The notes: generated by a model not told the origin, from the letters alone. 64,000 nucleotides of DNA from Amycolatopsis sp. FDAARGOS 1241 (GCF_016889705.1 NZ_CP069526.1:6386001-6450000), one strand, 5' to 3'. Counted from the first letter of the stretch, positions 31,620 to 42,524 are shown. Program-made: numbers and translations.

Positions 31620-32015
31620 TTAACCCGGACGGGTGAGTGGCTCCCGGCGTGGCGGGCGCTCCAGGGCAACGAGTTCGACCTCGAAGCCGTCTTCGTTCTC
31701 GAGGTAGGCCGCGTAGTGCGCCTTTCCTCCCGCGTAGGGGTATTCGGCGGCGAAGAGCGGCCGCCGGCCGGATCCGCCGGCGGCGAGCTCGTCGACCTGC
31801 GCGCGGGTCGCCACGTGCAGCGCGAGGTGGTTGAGGCCAGGGCGGGTGCGCACGTGGGTGCCGCCCGTCCGCGCGGGCGAGGCTTCGACGACGACGTACG
31901 TCGGGCCCAGGCGCCAGCTGACGCCCGGGGGCCGGCGCTGGAATTCGCGGTAGCCCAGCCGGCCCAGCAGCCGGCCCCAGCTGCGCTCGGCGCGGGGGAG
32001 ATCCGGCAGCCAGAG
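31620..32015 (-). pseudogene. VOC-family (glyoxalase/bleomycin-resistance-like) protein, start lost by in-frame TAG
   Basis: The frame reads PHHI, TAG, LWLPDLPRAERSWGRLLGRLGY, then GLNHLALHVATRAQVDEL, FAAEYPYAGGKAHYAAYLENEDGFEVELVAL and a TAA stop at 31620. VOC proteins of this group begin HHVELWVPDL, so the TAG at 32016-32018 replaces the expected Glu codon. No ATG, GTG or TTG restores a full N-terminus; the first in-frame start (GTG 31853) would give 77 residues and lose half the fold. It lies directly behind the GNAT gene in the same frame. Confidence 0.65.
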
Positions 32016-32545
32016 CTAGATGTGGTGCGGTTTCCCGTGTGCTGTGGGAAGGGCGACGAGCACGCGGTGCTCGGCGCCGTAGTGCTCACCCGATCCGACG
32101 TCGAGGAACCCGAGCCGGCGCGCGACGGCCCGGCTGGCCGCGTTGTCCTCGTGGACCAGCGCCCAGACGGCGGGCAGGCCGAGACCGTGCAGGCCGTGGT
32201 CGATGAGCGCGCGGGCGGCTTCCGTCGCGTAGCCGTGACCGGCGTGCTGCGCCGCGATGAAGTAGCCCAGCTCCGCGACGTCGCCTGGCAGCTGCGAAGA
32301 CGGACGCAGGTGCGCGACGCCGATGACCTCCTCGGCGCGTTCGATCGCCCAGTGTCCTTGGCCGTCGGGGCCGGTGTAGGCGAGCCGGCGGGCGGCCATG
32401 GCGCGGGCCCGCGCGGGGTCGGAGAAGTCGGTGGCGAGGTACCGGCTCATCGCCGGGCCGGCGAACACCGCCACGACGGCGTCGGTGTCGGCCTCGGTCA
32501 GTGCCCGCAACCGGAGCCGTTCGGTGGTGAGCTCCGGGACCGCGC

Positions 32546-32549
<4 letters not shown>
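32016..32549 (-). CDS. GNAT-family N-acetyltransferase (RimJ-like)
   Basis: A 177-residue acetyltransferase: [20 protein letters not shown] at the start, then [47 protein letters not shown] (acetyl-CoA loop) and [17 protein letters not shown]. The GTG start at 32549 overlaps the aroQ stop (GTGA). The last residues (TAHGKPHHI) belong by similarity to the VOC protein behind it, so the natural GNAT end was probably near VLVALP; the current stop is the nonsense codon of the VOC frame. Confidence 0.85.
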
Positions 32550-34647
<2,098 letters not shown>

Positions 34648-34651
<4 letters not shown>

Positions 34652-35835
34652 CAGCGCTCCTCGAGCGCCTTCAGGTAAGCCTCGGCGTTGCGCTTGGTCT
34701 CGGCCAGCGAGTCGCCGCCGAACTTCTCCAGCGCCGCCTCGGCCAGCACCAGCGCCACCACCGACTCCAGCACGACCCCGGCGCGCGGCACCGCGCACAC
34801 GTCCGACCGCTGGTGGATCGCGACGGCGGGCTCGCCCGTCCGCACGTCCACTGTGGACAGCGCCTTCGGCACGGTGGAGATCGGCTTCATCGCGACGCGC
34901 ACGCGCAGGATCTCCCCGTTGGTGATGCCACCTTCCAGCCCGCCGGCGCGGTTGGTCCGGCGGGTGACGCCCACCGGCCCGGTGCCGCGGTCGATCTCGT
35001 CGTGGGCCTGGCTGCCCCAGCGCCGCGCCGTGGTGAAGCCGTCGCCGACCTCCACGCCCTTCATCGCCTGCACGCCCATCAGCGCACCCGCCAGGCGCGC
35101 GTCGAGCCGCCGGTCCCAGTGCACGTGGGACCCGAGGCCCGGCGGCAGCCCGTAGGCCAGCACCTCGATCACGCCGCCGACGGTGTCGCCCGCCTTCCGC
35201 ACCGCGTCCACCTCGGCGACCATCGCCTCGGTGCCCTCGGCCGAGAACGACCGGACGGGGCTCTCGTCGATCGCCGCGAGGTCCTCGGGCTTCGGCAACG
35301 GTCCCCCGGGTGCGTCCGCGCCCCCGATCGACACGACGTGGCTCAGGATCTCCACACCGAGCAGCTGGCGCAGGAAGTTGCGCGCCACCGTGCCCAGCGC
35401 CGTGCGCGACGCGGTCTCACGAGCGCTCGCCCGCTCCAGCACGGGGCGCGCCTCGTCGAAGCCGTACTTCTGCATGCCCGGCAGGTCGGCGTGCCCGGGG
35501 CGCGGCCGGGTGAGCGGCTCGTTGCGCGCCAGTCCGGCGAGCACCGCCGGGTCGACGGGGTCGGCCGCCATGACCTGTTCCCACTTGGGCCACTCGGCGT
35601 TCTCGATCTGCACCGCGATGGGGCCGCCCTGCGTGAGCCCGTGGCGGACCCCGCCGAGGAACTGCACGTGGTCGGTTTCGAACCCCATGCGGGGACTGCG
35701 ACCGAACCCGAGCCGGCGCCGCGCCAGCTGCGCGGTGAGGTCCTCGGTGGTCACCTCCACCCCGGCGGGCAGGCCCTCGAGCACAGCGGCGAGGGCAGGT
35801 CCGTGCGATTCTCCTGCGGTGATCCAGCGCAACAC
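34648..35835 (-). CDS. aroC: Chorismate synthase
   Basis: Final step to chorismate; needs reduced FMN. The 395-residue product has the family signatures [46 protein letters not shown] and [17 protein letters not shown] segments. GTG start at 35835. It opens the aroC-aroK-aroB-aroQ cluster. Confidence 0.97.
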
Positions 35836-35879
35836 CTGGCAATCCTGTCACGCGTGACCACGTCGCCCGTGACAGGCCC

Positions 35880-36716
35880 TCAGCTCGGCACCACCCCCGA
35901 ACCCACCCCGGGGAAGACCGCGCACGTCCAGGCCGCCAGCACCAGAGCCGGCCCATGGGGCACACCACACCGGATCGCCTGACGGGCACGGCCGGCGGCG
36001 CCGTTGTCGCCGCCCTGCGCCCACGCGCGGCCACCCGTGCCGAGGGCCGTCGGGAACGCACCGCCGCTCCCCGCGACCGCACCGCAGCCCGGCGAGAACC
36101 CGCCGTCGCAGGCCACGAACTGGCTGTCGCCCGGCGCGAGCACCCCCTTCCCGTCCGGCCACCGCGCCCGCGCCGCGACCTGCATCCGCAACGCGACCAC
36201 CGCGACCACCGCGCTCACGGCCGCCGCCGTGATCGCCGCGAACACCATCGACGCCCAGCCCAGCGCGCCCAGCACCGCGCCCAGGACACCCGCCAGCTTC
36301 ACGTCACCCGCGCCCATCCGGCCCGGCAGCGCGCGATGGACAGCGAGGTGCGCGCCACCGAACACCAGCGTCCCGGCTGCGGCGTCGACGAGGAGGGCCG
36401 TGCCCCCGCCCGTCGCCGCGGCCAGCCCGAGCGCGACCGCCATCGCGGGGTACGCGGGCAGCGTGAGCACATCGGGCAGCCGGCGGTGCTTGAGGTCGGC
36501 GAGACTCAGCGGCACGCCGACGACCGTGAGCAGCCACGGCACGGGCCACCACCACCGCGCCCACGCGGCCTCACTGCACCGCCACGCCACAACACCGAGC
36601 GCGGCGGCGACGAGCGCCACCGCGGCCACCGGCGGCACCGGCGCCCCGGCTCGCTTCACCGACCAGACGAGCAGCGGCACCACGACCGCTCCCGCCACGA
36701 CCATTCCCCAGGACAT
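35880..36716 (-). CDS. Prepilin peptidase-like membrane aspartic protease (A24)
   Basis: A 278-residue membrane protein. Both catalytic aspartates of the type IV prepilin peptidase family are visible: D74 in LSLADLKHRRLPDVLT and D138 in RMGAGDVKLAG. The N-terminal cytoplasmic cysteine domain of large prepilin peptidases is absent, as in the short actinobacterial form. After the ALRMQVAARARW segment there is a loop of about 55 residues rich in G/A (about 190-245) before the last helix (PHGPALVLAAWTC); that insertion looks atypical. No pilin or secretion genes are in the window. ATG 36716 is the likeliest start. Confidence 0.8.
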   Translation of the reverse strand: MSWGMVVAGAVVVPLLVWSVKRAGAPVPPVAAVALVAAALGVVAWRCSEAAWARWWWPVPWLLTVVGVPLSLADLKHRRLPDVLTLPAYPAMAVALGLAAATGGGTALLVDAAAGTLVFGGAHLAVHRALPGRMGAGDVKLAGVLGAVLGALGWASMVFAAITAAAVSAVVAVVALRMQVAARARWPDGKGVLAPGDSQFVACDGGFSPGCGAVAGSGGAFPTALGTGGRAWAQGGDNGAAGRARQAIRCGVPHGPALVLAAWTCAVFPGVGSGVVPS

Positions 36717-36852
36717 GCCTCCACGTTGGCAGCGGTGCCGCGAAAGGCCAAAGCGGCGATGGCGCGAGTGGACCGTTCGCACCGAACTGTCCTCGAATTC
36801 ACCCGACCGGGCAGCCACGCACAAAGCACGACCGGAACCCGGAACCGCAAAA

Positions 36853-36886
36853 CCGCCGCAGCCCGCGCGAAAGCGAGCTGCGGCGG
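36853..36886 (-). terminator. Rho-independent terminator of the sigma/anti-sigma operon
   Basis: A 10-bp stem (36853-36862 with 36877-36886) followed on the minus strand by TTTTG, 27 bp after the anti-sigma stop codon. Confidence 0.7.
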
Positions 36887-36912
36887 CAGCGACTGCTCCC
36901 CGTCCGGACGGA

Positions 36913-37935
36913 TCAGGGATAACTCAAGCGCATCAACGGTTTCCCCGTCCTGACACTGCGGATCTCCAGCGACGCGATGTCTTGCGGCTTCAGCTTCGTC
37001 CCGACGACGACCTTCGCGGTGTTCTCCGGCAACGCCAGCCACGTCGCCAATTCCGCCTGGGAGCCGTCGCGGGCGATGGCGACCAGCGAATAGTCGCCGC
37101 CCCGACCGCCGCCGTAGCTGCAGGACATCTCGACTTCGGTGCCCCACGCCTGCGTCAGGAGGCGCGCCGCGGCCTGGATCGGATACTCGCCCAACGCGGA
37201 CATCGCCAGTGCAGGCGGCTGCGGCGGTGCGGGCGCGACCGGCGTCGCCTCCGGCACCGTCAGCGACACCACCAACGCCACCCCCGCCGCGACGGCCAGC
37301 CCGGCGACGCCCCCCGTCACCCCGGTCCGGACCCGCCGCCGACGACGTACCTTGCGCATCAAGGTGGGAAGCAGGTCGGGGGCCGGCCCCTCCGAACCGC
37401 CCGCAACCTCCCCGGGCCCCTCGCCGTCCCCGACCGGCGGCGACGAACCCGAAGAACCGGTAACCCCCGAACCACCCGGCCACGCCGGGCCGGACACCAC
37501 CGGAGAACCCGCAGCACCGGCTGGGGCCGCAACCTCCGCGGCATCCGGCACCCCCGCAACACCGGCACCAGCGGAGCCCGCACCCTCCTGAGACCCGGAA
37601 GCCGCAGCGGGGCCGGCAACCCCGGCAGCACCGGAAACGCCCGCAGGCTCCGGCGCACCCACAGCACCCGAAGCTCCGGGGACTCCTGAAGCACCGGACG
37701 CTCCCGAGGCACCCTCCACCCCGGGAAAGCCCGGAACCCCAGCAGCACCCGAAGCCCCGGTACCACCCGAATCCCGGGTCTGCGCCAGCAAACCCGGCAA
37801 CCCCGCCAGCTCCCGCACCGCGGCGGCACACCGTTCGCACCCCGGCAGGTGCTCTTCGAACGCCTGGCGCTCCTCCGGTGACAAGGCACCGAGTATGTAC
37901 GCCGCGTCGTAGGTCGCGAACTCGTCGGCGGTCAC
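36913..37935 (-). CDS. Zinc-containing anti-sigma factor with collagen-like linker
   Basis: A 340-residue protein. Residues 1-45 form a ZAS anti-sigma domain with H29-x3-C33-x2-C36 (EEHLPGCERCAAAV). Residues 57-108 are a collagen-like tract with glycine at every third position from 60 to 93 and again from 99 to 108; a Gly/Pro/Ala/Ser-rich spacer continues to about 185. A basic stretch (RKVRRRRRVR) and one membrane helix (about 205-225) follow, then an extracellular domain (LGEYPIQAAARLLTQAWG, MSCSYGGGRGGDYSLVAIARDG). The GTG start overlaps the sigma gene by four bases, so it is its cognate regulator. Confidence 0.85.
   Translation of the reverse strand: MTADEFATYDAAYILGALSPEERQAFEEHLPGCERCAAAVRELAGLPGLLAQTRDSGGTGASGAAGVPGFPGVEGASGASGASGVPGASGAVGAPEPAGVSGAAGVAGPAAASGSQEGAGSAGAGVAGVPDAAEVAAPAGAAGSPVVSGPAWPGGSGVTGSSGSSPPVGDGEGPGEVAGGSEGPAPDLLPTLMRKVRRRRRVRTGVTGGVAGLAVAAGVALVVSLTVPEATPVAPAPPQPPALAMSALGEYPIQAAARLLTQAWGTEVEMSCSYGGGRGGDYSLVAIARDGSQAELATWLALPENTAKVVVGTKLKPQDIASLEIRSVRTGKPLMRLSYP
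37612..37767 (-). repeat. Collagen-like Gly-X-Y coding tract
   Basis: Codes for residues 57-108 of the anti-sigma factor: twelve consecutive Gly-X-Y triplets, a four-residue break (PEPA), then four more. Codons vary, so this is a protein-level repeat and not a simple DNA repeat. Confidence 0.8.
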
Positions 37936-38447
37936 TGCGTCACGCCCCGCTCCTCCAAAGCCAGGCGAAGCGCCCGCAGCGCGTAGTGCGTGCGGGACTT
38001 CACCGTCCCTTCGGCGATCCCCAGGGCCCGGGCGGCGTCGGCCACCGAGTAACCCTGGAAGTAGCACAGGTCGAGCACCTCGCGGTGCCGCGCCGAGAGC
38101 TCGCCCAGCGCATCGGCCACCAGCCACCCCTGCACGGCCCGCTCCGTGCCGTCGGCCACCGCGCGCTCGGGCGGAGCGTCGGTGACGACCTCCGAGCGCG
38201 AGGTCGCCGACCGCCACCCGTCGATGGCGATGCGCCGCGCGACCGTGAACAGCCACGCACGGGCCGAACCCTGCGACTGGTCCAGGACGTCCGTGTGCCG
38301 CCACGCCCGCAGCAGCGTCTCCTGGACCACATCCTCCGCGTGGATCCGGTTGCCGCCGGTCAGGTGCAGGGCGTAGGACCACAGCGCGGCCGCGTGCTCC
38401 TCGTGCAGCGCCCGCATCAGCTGGTCCTCGACGTCGCTCCTCCCCAC
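37932..38447 (-). CDS. ECF sigma factor (SigL-like)
   Basis: A 171-residue extracytoplasmic-function sigma factor. Region 2 reads YALHLTGGNRIHAEDVVQETLLRAWRH and ARAWLFTVARRIAIDGWRS; region 4 reads LSARHREVLDLCYFQGYSVADAARAL and GIAEGTVKSRTHYALRAL. The pair with a membrane ZAS anti-sigma factor resembles the mycobacterial SigL-RslA arrangement. The start (ATG or near) at 38447 lies 13 bp from the end of the preceding membrane-protein gene. Confidence 0.9.
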   Translation of the reverse strand: MGRSDVEDQLMRALHEEHAAALWSYALHLTGGNRIHAEDVVQETLLRAWRHTDVLDQSQGSARAWLFTVARRIAIDGWRSATSRSEVVTDAPPERAVADGTERAVQGWLVADALGELSARHREVLDLCYFQGYSVADAARALGIAEGTVKSRTHYALRALRLALEERGVTQ

Positions 38448-38460
38448 CGGGCCGCCTCGG

Positions 38461-38865
38461 TCAGCGACCGGCCGGCACCGCGTGCGCGCCGCCCGCCTGG
38501 CGCGCCCGCACCTCCTGCACCAGCAGCACCAGGCCGCAGATCACGCACAGCGCCTCGGTGACCACACCCCAGTACTCGAACTGGCTGTTGAACTGGTCGT
38601 GCATGCCGTAGAAGCCGACCGTCACCGACAGGATGTACGCCAGCAGCGTCACGCCGCCGAAGCCGAACGTGAAGAACGGCGGCACCCAGTGCCGCCACGT
38701 CAGCAGCGCGATGGCGATCACGACGCCGGCGATCCCGTTGACCAGGAAAAGCGGCCCGACCACGGGGATGTCCGAGTAGCCGCTGCCGAAGTACAGGTAG
38801 AAGTGGACCGCGGCGGACCCCACTAGCCCGAGCGCACCCAGTCCGCGCATCCAGTTGGCCAACAT
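38461..38865 (-). CDS. Conserved four-helix membrane protein
   Basis: A 134-residue protein with four predicted helices: GLGALGLVGSAAVHFYLYF, VVGPLFLVNGIAGVVIAIALL, FFTFGFGGVTLLAYILSV and VTEALCVICGLVLLV. The ATG at 38865 has GGAGAG upstream. No function recognised. Located 13 bp upstream of the sigma gene, so it may be part of that operon. Confidence 0.8.
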   Translation of the reverse strand: MLANWMRGLGALGLVGSAAVHFYLYFGSGYSDIPVVGPLFLVNGIAGVVIAIALLTWRHWVPPFFTFGFGGVTLLAYILSVTVGFYGMHDQFNSQFEYWGVVTEALCVICGLVLLVQEVRARQAGGAHAVPAGR

Positions 38866-38998
38866 GGCTCTCTCCTTCACCTCACCCGTCCAGAATCCCT
38901 CTCTCCCACTACACGGACGCACCCGCCTTCCGGTTCACCGGACGAGGCGATGCGGTGAACGGGTGAACCACCGGGGCCGCGGTTTCGTTACTAGGGGC

Positions 38999-39436
38999 AT
39001 GACTGCCGAACTGCACTCCCGTCGCTCCGTTCTCACCACCGGTGCCGCCGTCGCCGGCGTCGCCGTGGGCACCGTCGCCCTGGCGGCGTGCGGCGGCGGC
39101 TCGGACTCAGGCTCGTCGGGCGGGAACGCCCCCAAGCCCGGCGGGAAGGTCATCGCGCTGGCCGACGTGCCCGTCGGCCAGGCGAAGTCCGCCAAGACCC
39201 CCGACGGCCAGGACGTGATCGTGGCCCAGCCGACCGCCGGTACCGTGAACTGCTTCAGCGCCGTCTGCACCCACCAGGGCTGCACCGTGAACCCGCCGCA
39301 GGGCGCCGAGATCCACTGCCCCTGCCACGGTTCGGTGTACGACTCGCTCACCGGCGCCGTGAAGAACGGCCCGGCCGAAAAGCCGCTGCCGAAGGTCAAC
39401 GTGAAGGTCCAGAACGGCGAGGTCGTCACCGCCTGA
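38999..39436 (+). CDS. Rieske [2Fe-2S] lipoprotein
   Basis: A 145-residue exported protein. Twin-arginine RRSVLTTG followed by a hydrophobic stretch and a lipobox ALAAC gives a Tat-type lipoprotein signal. A Gly/Ser linker leads to a Rieske domain with both cluster motifs, CTHQGC and CPCHGS. It resembles stand-alone actinobacterial Rieske proteins; the electron partner is not in the window. ATG 38999 places the signal peptide at the start. Confidence 0.92.
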   Translation: MTAELHSRRSVLTTGAAVAGVAVGTVALAACGGGSDSGSSGGNAPKPGGKVIALADVPVGQAKSAKTPDGQDVIVAQPTAGTVNCFSAVCTHQGCTVNPPQGAEIHCPCHGSVYDSLTGAVKNGPAEKPLPKVNVKVQNGEVVTA

Positions 39437-39463
39437 CCGCACCACCCACCCGCCGCACGACGA

Positions 39464-39501
39464 AGGGCCCCTGGTGGACGATCGCCGTCCACCGGGGCCC
39501 T
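39464..39501. terminator. Bidirectional hairpin terminator
   Basis: A 16-bp stem with one bulged T (39464-39480 with 39486-39501) and a short loop lies between the convergent Rieske and PTS EIIA genes. Confidence 0.7.
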
Positions 39502-39519
39502 GCCACGCGGGTACCCGGC

Positions 39520-39975
39520 TCAGCCGGTCCAGGTGAACAACGGGTCGCCGGCGGCGACCGTGCGCCCGGGCTCGAGGCCCGCGAGCACCTCGGCCCGGGT
39601 GTCGAGCCCGACGACCGGCACGATCGGCGAGTAGCCGGCGGCCGCGACGGCCTCGGGATCCCAGCCGACCACGGGCTGGCCGGCGCGCACGGCCTCGCCC
39701 TTGACCACGTGGAGCGTGAAGCCCTCGCCCTTCTCCTTGACGGTGTCGATGCCGAGGTGCACGAGCACGGCGCGCCCGTCCTCTGTCGCCACCACGAAGG
39801 CGTGCGGGTGCAGCGTCACGACGGTGCCGTCCACCGGCGCGACGGCGTCGGCCCGCCCGCCGCTCGGCTTCACGGCGATGCCGGGGCCGACCATCGCCTC
39901 GGCGAACACGGGGTCGGGGACCTCCGTGATCGCGACGACCTCGCCCGCGACGGGGCTCAGGATCTCGAGGCTCAC
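39520..39975 (-). CDS. crr: PTS sugar transporter subunit IIA (Crr type)
   Basis: Accepts phosphate from HPr and passes it to EIIB. The 151-residue glucose-type EIIA has ILSPVAGEVVAITEVPDPVFAE, DGTVVTLHPHAFVV and the phospho-histidine segment VLVHLGIDTVKEKGEGF. The GTG start at 39975 overlaps the EIIB stop (GTGA). Confidence 0.93.
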   Translation of the reverse strand: MSLEILSPVAGEVVAITEVPDPVFAEAMVGPGIAVKPSGGRADAVAPVDGTVVTLHPHAFVVATEDGRAVLVHLGIDTVKEKGEGFTLHVVKGEAVRAGQPVVGWDPEAVAAAGYSPIVPVVGLDTRAEVLAGLEPGRTVAAGDPLFTWTG

Positions 39976-40208
39976 ATCAGGTCCTCGATGTCGCTGGCGA
40001 TCGTGTCCGCCTCCGGCCCGACGATCACCTGGACCGCGGTGCCCATCTTCACCACTCCCATCGCGCCGGCGGCCTTGAGCGCCGCCTCGTCGACGAGGCT
40101 GTTGTCCTCGAGCTCGCACCGAAGGCGCGTGATGCAGCCTTCGATCTCGACGACGTTGTCCGCGCCGCCGAGCGCCGCGAGAATCTTCTCCGGCCTGTCA
40201 TCCGCCAT
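39972..40208 (-). CDS. PTS EIIB subunit, glucose/GlcNAc type
   Basis: A stand-alone 78-residue EIIB with the phospho-cysteine motif EIEGCITRLRCELED. Preceded by GGAGG. Separate EIIB and EIIC proteins are typical of the actinobacterial N-acetylglucosamine PTS (NagF/NagE2 in Streptomyces). It diverges from the regulator gene across the operator region. Confidence 0.9.
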   Translation of the reverse strand: MADDRPEKILAALGGADNVVEIEGCITRLRCELEDNSLVDEAALKAAGAMGVVKMGTAVQVIVGPEADTIASDIEDLM

Positions 40209-40363
40209 CGCGGCCTCCTCGTTTCCCGTTGGTTCTCCACGTGGCCAGGTGCGCTCAACCACTACTACGCCGTTCGTCGGCATGCACGTCGCCGCAGGCC
40301 ACGAACGCATAACGGTGGTTGACACCCGCTCGCGAAGCAGAGCATCCTGCCCCATCGGATTCA

Positions 40364-40377
40364 ATGGTCTAGACCGG
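40364..40377. promoter_or_regulatory. dre-like operator (DasR responsive element)
   Basis: ATGGTCTAGACCGG matches the published DasR site core TGGTCTAGACCA at 11 of 12 positions. It lies 72 bp before the DasR-like gene and 156 bp before the EIIB gene in the divergent region, so it could control both. TTGACA at 40318-40323 could be a -35 element for the rightward unit. Confidence 0.7.
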
Positions 40378-40448
40378 AACGTACCAATCTTCCGGCGAAG
40401 ACGCGAGCACCGGTTGCCCGGTGCGACGACACGAGGAGGGTGACACCG

Positions 40449-41258
40449 ATGAGCGCGGCCGCGCACGTCCCGCCGCCCGACCGGGTCGACCGGGTGGACC
40501 GGGTGACCAACGGGCCGACGCCCAAGCACGCCCAGCTGCGGGAGATCCTGCGCCGGTCCGTGGAGCGCGAGCTCCCACCCGGTTCGCCGATCCCGTCGGA
40601 GCGGGAGCTCGCGCAGCGTTACGGTGTCTCGCGGCTCACGGTCCGCTCGGCGATCGGCAAGCTCGTGGAGGAGGGCCTGCTGGCCCGCGTGCGCGGCAAG
40701 GGCACGTTCACCGCCGCGCGCCGGATGGAACTCCAGCTCTACCTGATGTCCTTCACCGACGACATGCGCCGGCGCGGGCTCACCCCGACCACCGAGGTGG
40801 TGTCCACGTCGGTCGAGGTCCCGCCGGTGACCTCGGCCCACGCGCTCGGCCTGGCCGAGGGCGTGGCGGCCCACCGGCTCGTGCGGCTGCGGCGCGCGGA
40901 CGGCGTGCCGCTGGCCGTGGAGCGCGGCTGGTACCACGCCGGGCGCACGCCCGGCTTGCTCGACCTCGACCTCACCCGTTCCCTGTACGCCCAGCTGGCC
41001 GAGGCCTACGACCTGCGGCCGGACCAGGCGTACCAGACGGTGTGGGCCGAGTCCGCGGACCGCGACACGGCGCGCCTGCTCGGCATGCGCACCGGCAGTC
41101 CGCTCCTGGTCTTCCGCCGGATCTCCAGCGCAGGCGGAGAACCGGTGGAGGACATGACGTCCTGGTACCGGGGGGACCACTACCAGGTGACCATGCAGTT
41201 GGATCGGAACACCCCGGATTCCGGCCACGAACCCCACTACGGAGGTACCCGACGATGA
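40449..41258 (+). CDS. dasR: GntR/HutC-family regulator, DasR-like
   Basis: Global repressor of chitin/GlcNAc use in relatives; its effector is glucosamine-6-phosphate. The 269-residue product has the GntR winged helix (LREILRRSVERELPPGSPIPSERELAQRYGVSRLTVRSAIGKLVEEGLLARVRGKGTF) and a UTRA effector domain (RMELQLYLMSFTDDMRRRGL to YRGDHYQVTMQLDR). ATG 40449 has GAGGAGG nine bases upstream; GTG 40440 is too close to it. Its stop overlaps the EIIC start (ATGA), so it is co-transcribed with the transporter. Confidence 0.88.
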   Translation: MSAAAHVPPPDRVDRVDRVTNGPTPKHAQLREILRRSVERELPPGSPIPSERELAQRYGVSRLTVRSAIGKLVEEGLLARVRGKGTFTAARRMELQLYLMSFTDDMRRRGLTPTTEVVSTSVEVPPVTSAHALGLAEGVAAHRLVRLRRADGVPLAVERGWYHAGRTPGLLDLDLTRSLYAQLAEAYDLRPDQAYQTVWAESADRDTARLLGMRTGSPLLVFRRISSAGGEPVEDMTSWYRGDHYQVTMQLDRNTPDSGHEPHYGGTRR

Positions 41259-42493
41259 GCGCCACCACCACGGAGGGGGCGAAGGGCAAGAAGGGCGGCG
41301 GCGGGCTCGCCGGGCTGCAGCGCTTCGGCCGCAGCCTGATGCTCCCCATCGCCGTCCTGCCCGCGGCCGGTCTCCTGAACCGGCTGGGCCAGGACGACGT
41401 GTTCGGCAAAACCGGTCTCGGCTGGGACAAAGTCGCAGCCGTGATCGGCGCGGCGGGCGGTGGCCTGTTCGACTGGCTGCCCCTGCTGTTCGCCATCGGT
41501 ATCGCGGTCGGCTTCGCGCGCAAGGGTGACGGCTCGACGGCCGTCGCGGCGGTCGTGGGCTGGGTCGTCTTCAACAAGGTGATCCAGGCGATCGCTCCGA
41601 TCAGCAGCCAGGAGGGCTACAAGCCCGCGTGGGACGGCTCGCCGATCCACTGGCCCTACAGCGTGCTGACCGGTGTGATCAGCGGCATCGTCGCCGCCCT
41701 GCTGTGGCAGCGCTACTACCGGATCAAGCTGCCGAGCTGGCTCGCCTTCTTCGGCGGCCGCCGGTTCGTGCCGATCATCACCGCGTTCTCGATGATCATC
41801 CTCGGCGTGATCTTCGGCCTGATCTTCAAGTACGTCGACCACGGCATCAACGCGATCGGTCAGGCCGTCGTCGGCTCGCCGGTCATCGGTGGGGGCATCT
41901 ACGGCGTGCTCAACCGCCTGCTGATCCCGATCGGCCTGCACCAGCTGCTGAACGTGCCGGTGTGGTTCATCTTCGGCGGCGGCGACCTGAACAACTTCTT
42001 CGGCCACGTGCAGGGTTCCGGCACGTTCATGACCGGCTTCTTCCCGATCTTCATGTTCGCCCTGCCCGCAGCGGCGCTGGCGATCTGGCAAACCGCGAAG
42101 CCGGGCCAGAAGAAGATCGTCGGCTCGATCATGATCTCCGCGGCGCTGACCTCGTTCATCACGGGTGTCACGGAGCCGATCGAGTTCGCGTTCATGTTCG
42201 TCGCGTGGCCGCTGTACATCTTCCACGCGATCATGACCGGTGTTTCGCTGGCCGTCTGCAACGCGCTGGGCATCCACCTCGGCTTCTCGTTCTCGGGCGG
42301 CGCGATCGACTTCGCCCTGAACTCGTCGCTGGACACGGCCCACAAGGCGTGGCTGCTGATCCCGATCGGCCTGGTCTTCGCCGTCATCTACTACGTGGTG
42401 TTCCGCTTCGTGATCACCAAGTGGAACATGCGCACCCCCGGCCGCGAGGACGACTCGATCGAAGCCGACCTCGACCGCACGGCCGCGAAGTAA
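41255..42493 (+). CDS. PTS transporter subunit EIIC (glucose/N-acetylglucosamine)
   Basis: Membrane permease of 412 residues with about ten helices. Family motifs: LQRFGRSLMLPIAVLPAAGLL, LFDWLPLLFAIGIAVGFA, GGGIYGVLNRLLIPIGLHQLLN, the sugar-binding SFITGVTEPIEFAFMFVAWPLY, and FALNSSLDTAHKAW. No fused EIIB or EIIA domain. Association with a DasR-like regulator favours N-acetylglucosamine, but the sequence alone does not decide the sugar. Confidence 0.9.
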   Translation: MSATTTEGAKGKKGGGGLAGLQRFGRSLMLPIAVLPAAGLLNRLGQDDVFGKTGLGWDKVAAVIGAAGGGLFDWLPLLFAIGIAVGFARKGDGSTAVAAVVGWVVFNKVIQAIAPISSQEGYKPAWDGSPIHWPYSVLTGVISGIVAALLWQRYYRIKLPSWLAFFGGRRFVPIITAFSMIILGVIFGLIFKYVDHGINAIGQAVVGSPVIGGGIYGVLNRLLIPIGLHQLLNVPVWFIFGGGDLNNFFGHVQGSGTFMTGFFPIFMFALPAAALAIWQTAKPGQKKIVGSIMISAALTSFITGVTEPIEFAFMFVAWPLYIFHAIMTGVSLAVCNALGIHLGFSFSGGAIDFALNSSLDTAHKAWLLIPIGLVFAVIYYVVFRFVITKWNMRTPGREDDSIEADLDRTAAK

Positions 42494-42524
42494 GATCGCC
42501 AGCAGAGAACGGGAGAGGACGACC

